Both the position numbers and the translations under genes were made by a program. Below are positions 1-10,200 of a stretch of DNA of 64,000 bases, piece after piece (the first letter of the stretch is position 1; each line of letters begins with the position of its first letter). The DNA lies in NCBI RefSeq assembly GCF_023017165.1, contig NZ_JALKBW010000001.1, positions 620,001 to 684,000 of the forward strand, in the 5' to 3' direction. This DNA comes from Gordonia alkaliphila. GTDB lineage: Bacteria; Actinomycetota; Actinomycetes; Mycobacteriales; Mycobacteriaceae. The notes beneath the pieces were generated by a model that was given only the letters and a program-made list of their open reading frames with translations, was not told where the DNA came from and searched no databases.

Positions 1-1060
1 TGTGAACGCCTGCGAGCGCACCGGGTTCAGCCGTTCGACGAGTGACTCGAAGGGCACGTCGGCATTCGCGAACGCCTCCAAGTCGGTACCGCGCACCTCC
101 GACAGCAACGCGTCGAAGCTCATCGACGAGTTGATGTCGGTCCTGAGCACCAGCGTGTTGACGAACATGCCGATCAACGGATCGAGTTCACGCTGTCCGC
201 GACCGGCGATCGGCGTGAGGATCGCGATCTCGGCCGTCGCCGAAAGACGTGAAATCAGCACTGCGAGTGCCGCGTGAACCACCATGAACGGCGTCACGCC
301 GCGTTGGCGCGCGAGTTCCTCGATCCGGTCACCGATCGCGTGTGGGATCTCGGTGGTGTACGTGGCGCCACGGTGCGAGGCGACCTGCGGGCGGGGGCGA
401 TCCGCCGGGATCTCCACGAGACCCGGGAGTCCGGCCAGGTCGCGTTCCCACACCTCCAGCTGGCGGCCGACGACGGACGCCGGATCCGAAGGATCACCCA
501 GTTCACGGCGCTGCCAGAGTGCGTAGTCTGCGAACTGGACGGGCAACGGCTCGAACTCCGGCGCGCGGCCTTCCGCCCGCGCGGCGTAGGCGGCGACAAC
601 GTCGCCGACCAGGGGACCCATCGACTCACCGTCGGCAACGATGTGATGAAGTACCGCGACGAACAGCCACTCGCCCGGGGAGCGCTCCCACAAGCGGATG
701 CGCAGCGGGGGCCGAGTCGTGACGTCGAAGCCCGTCATCGCCGCCTGGCGCAGCGCCGCTTCGTCGTCGACCGCAGCCCAGTCGGGTTCGGCTTCACGCG
801 AACCGGCCGCATGCACCAGCTGGTACGGGTCACCATCGGCCACAGGGAACGTCGTGCGCAGGATCTCGTGCCTTTCGATGACGTCGAGGACCGCTCGATA
901 CAGTGCGTCGACGTCGAGATCACCGCTCACCTCGAGAGCAAACGGGATGTTGTACGTCGCCAGTTCTGGCTCGAGTCGGTTGATGAACCACATCCGCTGC
1001 TGCGCGAACGAGAGCGGGATCCGGTCCGGACGCGGCGCCGCCGCCGTCACCGGCGGCAAC
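1..1060 (-). other. NRPS module 12: C domain, cut by window edge
   Basis: It begins PLSFAQQRMWFINR and carries LHHIVADGESMGPLV. Its last part and the cognate A domain lie outside the window. This shows that the assembly line extends to at least twelve modules. Confidence 0.85.
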
Positions 1061-2993
1061 GCCACTTCCTTGCCCACCGACGCCGCGACCAGGTCGCGCA
1101 CTGTGGGCGCATCGAACAGATCCCTGATCGACAACTCGACACCGAGTGCTTCACCCGCGCGGGCGACCAGGCGCATCGCCGCTAGCGAGTTGCCGCCCGC
1201 ATCGAAGAACGACTCGGTCACCGACACCCGATCCACGCCCAACACACCGGCGAACACCGCCGCCAAAGCCGCCTCGGCCTCGCCCTCGGGTGCGACGTAC
1301 TCGACCTGCGTCGACGACAGATCCGGCTCGGGCAGCGCCCGACGATCCAACTTGCCCGCCGAGTTCAGCGTCACTTCGTCGAGTAGCGTCCACACAGACG
1401 GTCGCATGTACTCCGGCAACACCGCCGCCACATGCTCCTTCACCGAATCCAGATCCACCGACGCCGGTGAGACGTAACCGACCAGGAACTCGCCACCGGT
1501 CGAAGCCTGCGCCACCGTTGCTGCGGCATGCACCACACCGGGAGCCCCGGCGATCACCGCTTCGATCTCACCAAGCTCGATACGCTGACCACGCAGCTTC
1601 ACCTGGAAATCGGTACGACCCAGGTACTCGAGATCGCCACCGGCCTGGCGCTTGACCAGGTCACCAGTGCGATACAGACGCGAACCCGGCTCACCGAATG
1701 GATCAGCGACAAAACGTTCTGCCGTCAACGCGGGCGCAGCAGCGTAACCCCGCGCGATCTGCACACCACCCAAATACAACTCGCCCGGCACACCATCGGG
1801 GACCGGCTGCAAACGATCATCCAAAACCAGAGCGGTCGTGTTGGCGACCGCACGCCCGATGGTGACGAGCTCATCGCCCGGCAACACCTGCACGGCAGTC
1901 ACATCGACCGCGGCCTCGGTCGGGCCATACAGGTTATGCAGTTCCGTGGACGGCAACACCGTCAGCAGTTCCTGCGCAATCGCCGGCGCCAGAGCTTCAC
2001 CCGACGTGAACACCTCGGTCAACGACGTCAACGCCGCGACACAGTCACCGACCACATCGAGGAACACCGAGAGCATCGACGGCACAAAGTGCACCACCGA
2101 CACCTGCTCCTCAGCGATCACCGACGCCAAGTACTGCGGATCCCGATGCCCATCCGGACGAGCAATCACAAGAGGCGCACCGATCAGGAGCGGCAAGAAC
2201 AACTCCCACACCGACACATCGAACGTGTACGGCGTCTTCTGCAAGAACCGAGCATCCGCGGCAAGACCGTAGTCGTCACGCATCCACACCAGACGGTTCA
2301 GCACCGCCTCATGCGAGACCGTCACACCCTTCGGGGTGCCCGTCGAACCCGACGTGAACAACGTGTACAACGCGCTGTCACCATGCAACGGCGCGAGGCG
2401 CTCAGCATCGGTCACCGCAGCAACCGAGAGATCAACCTCAGCGGCTCCGTCGACCTCGATAACCCGCGACTCCAAGCCGGCGACCGGTTCCGGCGCGGTA
2501 CCCGCAGCGACCAGCACGACCTGGGCGCCCGCCGTATCGAGCATCACCCGGGCACGCTCAACCGGCGCCGCGATGTCGACCGGCACATACTGGCCACCGG
2601 CAGCGGTGATCGCATGAATGGCGACCAGCAACTCCACGCTGCGATCAATGCACACACCAACAGCGACGTCCGGGCCCACACCCGCGGCAATCAGTTCACG
2701 CGCCAACGTTGCCACCCGGGCACCGAACTCGGCGTACGAAACCTCACGGCCCTCAAACACCAACGCCGCGGCATCCGGAGTCGCAGCCACCTGCACAGCA
2801 ACAGCATCAGCAACCGAGCCAGCCGGGACATCAATCACCGGTCCGGTCGCCACAGCCAATGCCGCGGCACGGTCACCCGCATCGAGCAACGCCACGTCGC
2901 CCACGGCAGCGGCGGGCTCTGCAGTCAGCTCGCCGAGCAGCGCCACGAAACGATCAGCCAGCCACTGCGCGGTCGACTCGTCGAACAGGTCGG
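1..2993 (-). CDS. NRPS, third fragment (A10-T10-partial C), runs off left edge
   Basis: This is the continuation of the giant NRPS in a different frame after the lesion at 2993. I read it codon by codon from 2990 to 1 at many points and it stays open. It holds an adenylation domain (TSGSTG near 2340), a carrier domain (GGNSL near 1185) and most of a condensation domain (LHHIVADG near 630) that is cut by the window edge. The pocket residues, aligned by hand to GrsA, read DVWHFSLVDK, which is the classic EntF-type serine code. No convincing start codon or ribosome binding site opens this segment, so it was translated from the upstream gene before the frameshift. Today it is probably silent unless the missing base is a sequencing error. 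Confidence 0.85.
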
Positions 2994-4230
2994 CGCAGCG
3001 ATCACCGAACCGGACCAATCCTGTCCGGCCGGGGCCGACGACACGGTGAAGGCCACATCCACCTGGGCCGGGGTGACCGGCGCCTGCAACTGCTGCGCCG
3101 TGATACCGGCGATCTGCACGTCCGCCTGAGCCGCCGACGCACCCGGGTCGAATGAGAGCATCACCTGCGCCAACGGCGAAAACGCTTCACTACGCACCGG
3201 ATCGATCGCCTCGACCACCGACTCGAACGGCACATCCGCATGAGCCAACGCCGCAAGATCGGAAACCCGCACCTCAGCGAGCAGGTCACTAAATGTCTTC
3301 GATGAATCGACCTGGGCACGCAACACCAACGTGTTCACGAACATGCCCACCAGAGCATCGAGTTCAGCCTGACCGCGGCCAGCGGTCGGCGTCGCGATCG
3401 CAATGTCCTGAGTGCCAGAGAGTCGCGCCAGCAGCACTGCAAGAGCTGCGTGGACCACCATGAACGGCGTCAGTCCCGAGCCGCTCGTCAACTCCCCGAT
3501 ACGCGCGGCTGTCTCCGAGTGGATCGTGAAGCCAACCTTGGTTCCCACATGCGTGGCGATAGCCGGGCGCGGACGATCGGCCGGCAACTCCAACACATCC
3601 GGGACACCAGCAAGCGCCTCTCGCCAGAAAGCAAGCTGCCGGCCCAGCACCGAATCCGCATCCTCCGGCGAACCCAACACCTCACGCTGCCAGATCGCAT
3701 AATCGGCGAACTGCACCGGCAACTCCACGAATACCGGAACCTCACCGGCCGCACGCGCAGCGTAAGCAGTCAACACATCGGTCATCAACGGCAACACCGA
3801 CTCACCGTCCGCACCGATATGGTGCGCCACCACGGCAAACAGATAATCGTCACCGTCCGGGAAGACCACCGCACGAATCGGCCACTGCCTCGACACATCG
3901 AAACCAGCAGCCACCGCCGCGCCGAACTCCTCCACCGACCCCACCTGAGTCCACGGCAGATCCCCATCCACCGATGCCTCAGGTGCAATCACCTGAACCG
4001 GAACACCAGCCACATCCGGGAAGCTCGTACGCAGAATCTCGTGACGACGCACCACATCGGCAACCGCCGAACGCAGTGCCGCAATGTCTACGTCACCGGA
4101 CAAACGCAACGCCGCCGGAATGTTGTACGTCGGAGCATCCGGCTCGAGTCGGTTGATGAACCACATCCGCTGTTGCGCGAACGAGAGCGGAATCGTCTCC
4201 GGACGCGGTACGACGGCGGTCACCGGCGGC
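1080..4230 (-). other. NRPS module 11: C-A10-T10, serine; contains the frameshift
   Basis: The C domain has AHHIGADGES, and its last part lies beyond the one-base deletion at 2993. The A10 pocket D-V-W-H-F-S-L-V-D-K is an exact match to the serine code of EntF. The carrier motif is DAGGNSL near 1185. Confidence 0.85.
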
Positions 4231-7200
4231 AGCGCTGGAGCACGGTCAGCCGCGGCGGCCGCGAGTTCTCGTACCGTCTGGTGATCAAAGAGGTCCCGGA
4301 TCGACAGGTCCACACCGAGTGCGTCACCCGCGCGTGCGACCACGCGCATCGCAGACAGCGAGTTACCACCGATATTGAAGAACGACTCGGTGACCCCGAC
4401 CCGCTCCACGCCGAGCACGTCCGCGAACACTGCAGCCAAAGCCTCTTCGGCCTCACCCTCGGGTGCGACGTACTCGACTGCAGTGGACGACAGATCCGGC
4501 TCGGGCAACGCCCGACGATCCAGCTTGCCCGCACTGTTGAGCTCGACGTCCTCAAGCAGCATCCACACACTCGGGCGCATGTACTCCGGCAACGATGCCG
4601 CCACGTGCGCCTTCACCGCATCCAAATCGACCGACGCCGGTGAGACATACCCGACCAGGAACTCACCCCCCGCGGGCGCAGTCGCCACCATCGCCGCCGC
4701 ATGCACCACACCCGGCACACCCGCGATCACCGACTCGATCTCACCCAACTCAATACGCTGACCACGCAACTTCACCTGGAAATCCGTACGACCCAAATAC
4801 TCGAGATCGCCACAGCTGTTGCGGCGCACCAGATCACCGGTGCGATACAACCGAGCACCAGCCTCCCCGAACGGATCAGCGATGAAACGTTCCGCCGTCA
4901 ACGCAGGCGCCGCCGCATAGCCACGCGCGATCTGCACACCACCGAGATACAACTCACCCGGCACACCATCAGGGACCGGCCGCAGACGATCATCCAAGAC
5001 CAGCATCGAGGTGTTCCACACCGGACGCCCGATCGTCACCACATCGGGTGCGTCAGACACATCAGCCCAACCCACCTCCACAGCAGCCTCGGTCGGACCA
5101 AACAGGTTATGAATCCCGATGCCCGGCCAGATCTCGTGCGCAGCCTTCACCGTCGCCGGCGGCAACGCCTCACCCGAAGCAAACAACCACCGCAGCGACG
5201 TCAACGACGCAAGTTTCTCCCGATCCACCACATCCAGGAACACCGACAACATCGACGGCACAAAGTGCACCGACGTCGCCTGCGACTCGACAATCAGGTC
5301 AGCGATATAGCCCGGATCGCGGTGACCATCCGGCTTCGCAATCACCACGGTCGCACCGGCCATCAACGGGGCATACAGTTCGGGCACCGACACATCGAAG
5401 GTGTACGGCGTCTTTAAAATGATTCGATCACCGGATGTCCACGGGAAAGCAGCCAAGCCCCACCGCAGTCGGTTGAGCACCGCACCATGCGACACCGTCA
5501 CACCCTTGGGCACACCCGTCGAACCCGACGTGAACAACGTGTACAACGCCGACTCCGGCCGCACCGGCGACAAACGCTCAACATCAGCCACCGGAGAAAC
5601 CGCCAGGTCGACCTCACCGGAAGCATCCACCTCCAGCAGACGCACCCCAACGAGATCAGCAACCGGCTCCGGGCTGGTTCCAGCAGCCACCAGCACCACA
5701 CCAGCACCGGCGGTCTCAAGCATGACGCGGGCACGCTCAGCAGGAGCGCCGGTATCTACCGGAACATACTGACCACCCGCGGCAGTGACCGCATGAATGG
5801 CGACCAGCAACTCCACACTGCGGTCGATACACACACCCACCGCAACATCCGGGCCCACACCCGCAGCAATCAACTCACGCGCCAACACCGCAACCCGGGC
5901 ACCGAACTCGGCGTACGAAACCACACGACCGGCAAACACCAACGCCGCAGCATCCGGAGTCGCAGCCACCTGCACAGCAACAGCATCCGCGAGGGCGGCA
6001 CCTCCCGCTCCCCGAGCTTGTCGAGGGGTCACCGGACCCGACGACGCAGCCAATGCCGCGGCTCGTTCGCCAACGCCCAGCAGCGCAACGTCCCCGACAG
6101 CGGCCGTCGGCTGCGCAGTCAACTCATCAAGCACTGACACAAAGCGATCACCGAGCCACGTGGCCGTTGCCGGATCGAACAGATCCGTTGCGTACACGAC
6201 CTTGCCGGACCATCCCGTGTCCGGACTCGTCGTCACGCGGAAGGTCAGGTCGAACTGAGCCGGCACGAACGGATCGGGAACACCCGCGACCCGCAAGCCT
6301 TCGACCTGCGCGTCGATCCCGCGCACCGAGGCGCCCGGATCGAACGAGAGCATCACCTGAGCCAGCGGCGCGAACGCCTCACTGCGGACCGGATCGACCG
6401 CATCGACCACGGCCTCGAACGGCACGTCCTGATGCCCGAACGCATCCAGATCAACCCGACGCACCTGGTGCAGGAAATCGGTGAACGACACCCCGGACTC
6501 GACCTGGGTCCGCAAGACCAGGGTGTTGACGAACATACCGATCAGCGCATCCAGCTCGGCCTGACCTCGGCCAGCGATCGGCGTCGCGATCGCAATATCG
6601 CTCGTGGCCGACAGGCGCGCCAGCAGCACCGCGAGAGCGGCGTGCACCACCATGAACGGGGTCACGTCGTGCTCGGCAGCCACTGCGGCAACCCGCTCGG
6701 CCACCGGCACCGGAATCTCGAAGCCCAGTTCCGCACCGCGGTACGAGGCGACCGCCGGACGCTTCCGATCGGCCGGCAACTCCAGCACATCCGGCAGCTG
6801 GGCCAACTGTGACCGCCAGAAGGTCAGCTGACGACCCAGCAGCGACTCGGCGTCCTCCGGCGAACCCAAGACCTCACGCTGCCAGATCGCGAAGTCCGCG
6901 AACTGCACCGGCAACGGCACAAACGGCGGCTGCTGTCCGGCCGCCCGAGCCACATACGCGGTCAGCACATCGGCTACCAGCGGGCCCATCGACTCACCAT
7001 CGATAGCGATATGGTGCGCCACCACAGCAAACAAGTACTCATCCCCGCCGACCGGACAGATCACCGCACGAATCGGCCACTGAGCCGACACATCGAAGCC
7101 CTCGCTGACAGCAGCGAACAGTTTCGCCTCGGAATCGACCTGCGACCACGGCAGGTCCTGATCCACCGCAGAGTCGGGAGCGATCACCTGGACGGGGACG

Positions 7201-10200
7201 CCGTCGACATCCGGGAACGTCGTCCGCAGCACCTCATGGCGGGCCACCACATCGGCGAACGCCGCCCGCAACGCCGCCACGTCCAAGCCGCCGCTGATCC
7301 GCAGCACCGCCGGAATGTTGTACGTCGGAGCGTCCGGATCGAACCGGTTGATGAACCACATCCGCTGCTGCGCGAACGACAGCGGAATCTGAGCTGGGCG
7401 CGGCACGACCGCCGTCACCGGTGGCAACGCCGGAGCCCGATCAGCCACCGCCACAACGAGTTCCCGCACCGACGGCGCGTCGAACACATCGCGTACGGAG
7501 ACCTGCACTCCCAGCGCATCGCTGACGCGCGCGACCAAGCGCATCGCAGCCAGCGAGTTACCGCCGGCGTCGAAGAAGCTCTCGGTCACCGAGACCTGAT
7601 CGACGCCGAGTAGGTCGGCGTACACCGCGGCCACGGTCTTCTCGTTCCGCGTTGCGGGAGCCACATACTCCACGGCCTCGAACGCCGGATCCGGCAGCGA
7701 ACGCCGATCGACCTTGCCCGCCGTATTCAACGGCATCGCTTCGAGCGCCACCCACACCGTGGGCACCATGTACTCCGGCAGCTGCTTGGCCAGCTCAACG
7801 GCGATGGCGTTGGTATCGACCGACGCCGGCGCGACATAACCGACCAGCTGATCACCCGCCGGGCCCTCGACCACACGAGCCGCGGCATGCACCACACCGT
7901 CGAGTCCGGCGATCGCGGACTCGACCTCACCGAGCTCCAGACGCTGACCACGCAACTTCACCTGGAAATCAGTACGACCCAGGTACTCGAGATCGCCGGT
8001 GGCGCTGCTGCGCTTCACCAAGTCACCGGTGCGGTAGAGACGCGAACCGGCTTCACCGAACGGATCGGCGATGAAGCGTTCAGCCGTCAGATCCGGACGC
8101 GAAGCATAACCACGCGCGGACTGCACACCACCCAGATACAACTCACCGGCCACACCATCAGGAACCGGATGCAATCGCGAATCCAAGATGAAGGCCGTGG
8201 TGTTGGCCATCGGCGCACCGATGGGGACGATCTGATCGACCTCGTCGAGCACCGCCGACATCGTGTACACCGCAGCCTCGGTCGGACCGAACAGATTCAC
8301 CACCTTCGCCTGCGGCACCCGGCGACGGAAATCCCTCGCCACCGCCGGCGGCAAAGCCTCACCACCGGAGAACAACACCCGCAGATTCGGCAACAGCGGC
8401 TCATCGCCGACGATGTCCAAGAACGCAGCCAGCAGTGACGGGACGAACTGCACAACGGTCACGTCCGCAGCGTTCATCACGTCCGCCAAGTACTGCGGAT
8501 CGCGTTCGCCCCCGGCATCAGCGATCACCATCGTCTGGCCCGCCACCAGCGGCCAGAACAACTCCAACACCGACGCATCGAACGTATGCGGAGTCTTAAA
8601 CAGCAGACGCTGATCGCCGGCCGGAACAGTCTGGTCGAACCACGCCACAAAGTTGCGCACCGCACCATGCGGAATCGTCACGCCCTTCGGCAGACCCGTC
8701 GAACCCGAAGTGAACAACGTGTAGGCGGCGTCCGAAGCACGCAGAGGAACAAGACGCTCGGACGGATCCAACGGCTTGGCGTCGGCAGCAAGCTCGCTCG
8801 AGCAATCGACTTCGATTACCGGGACGTTCAATCCGGCGACGAACTCGGGGACCTCGGCACCGTTGGCAACCAGTACGAGCTGAACACCAGCGGTTGAGGC
8901 CACGTACTCGGCGCGCTCAGCCGGCGAATCGGTCGCAATCGGCACGTACTGGCCACCGGAGGCCATCACCGCATGGACTGAAGTCACGAGTTCTGCGGAG
9001 CGGTCCATCACCACACCGACCGCGGTCTCCGGACCCACCCCAGCAGCGATCAGAATCCGCGCCAACTCACCGACCCGGGAACCGAACTCGCCGTACGAGA
9101 ACTCCCGGTCGCCCGTCACCAGGGCAACCGCGTCCGGCTTGGCCGCCACCTGAGCCAAGACCGCGTCCGCGATCGACTCGTTCAGGACCGGTTCGCTCGG
9201 ACCCGCCGAAGCTGCCAGAAGGCGATCGGCCTCGGCCTCATCAGCGAGGTCCACGTCACCGACCGGGACTGCCGGGTCAGTGAGCAGGCCGTCGCCGAGG
9301 CGAATGAAGCGCTCGCCCAGAGCCTCGATCGTCGAGCGATCGAACAGCGCCGTCGGGTACGTCAGCAGCGCCGTCCAGTCACCCTCATCCGCCGAGATCG
9401 TCAGATTCAAGTCCATCTGCGCCGGGGTCTCCACCGACTCCAACGGTTCGATCGTCACACCCGCCACGGTCGCCTCGTCCGTAGCCTCGGTGATCGGGTC
9501 GACCGACAGGATCACCTGCACCAGCGGTGAGAACGCCTCGCTGCGCACCGGATCGATCGCGTCCACGATCGACTCGAACGGCACATCGGCGTGCGCGAAT
9601 GCACCCAGATCGGCCTCGCGGGTCCGAGCCATCAACACGTCGAACGATTCGGACGGGTCGATCTCGGTCCGCAACACCAACGTGTTGACGAACATGCCCA
9701 CCAGTGCGTTCAGGCCGCGCGCACCACGACTGTCGATCGGCGTACCCAACACAACGTCGGTGGAACCAGACATCCGCGCCAGCAACGCCGCGAACACCGC
9801 GTGCAGCACCATGAAGCGAGAGGAACCGGTCTGTGCCGCGTACTCGTCGAACCGAGCTCCCAGCTCCGAGGGAATCGCGAACTGCACCTGGTCGCCGCGC
9901 GAGGAGAACACCGGCGGCCGCGGACGATCGGTCGGCAGCTCGATCACATCGGGCACACCGGCCAGGGCCTGGTCCCAGTACGCCAGCTGCCGTCCCAGAA
10001 TCGACGCCTCGTCGTCGGGTGAACCGAGCACTTCGTGCTGCCACACCGCGAAGTCGGCGTACTGTACCGGCAGCGCAGTGAATTCTGGCGTCTGCTGCCC
10101 ATCACTGCGTGCCGCGTACGCCGTCAGCAGGTCGATCACCATCGGACCGAAGGACTGGCCGTCGAAGGCGATGTGGTGGACCACCACGGCCATCACCAGG

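Noticed and set aside
2925-3000. Programmed ribosomal frameshift as an explanation for the frame change
   Set aside because: No slippery heptamer or following pseudoknot is apparent, and paralogous modules have an uninterrupted frame at the same place.
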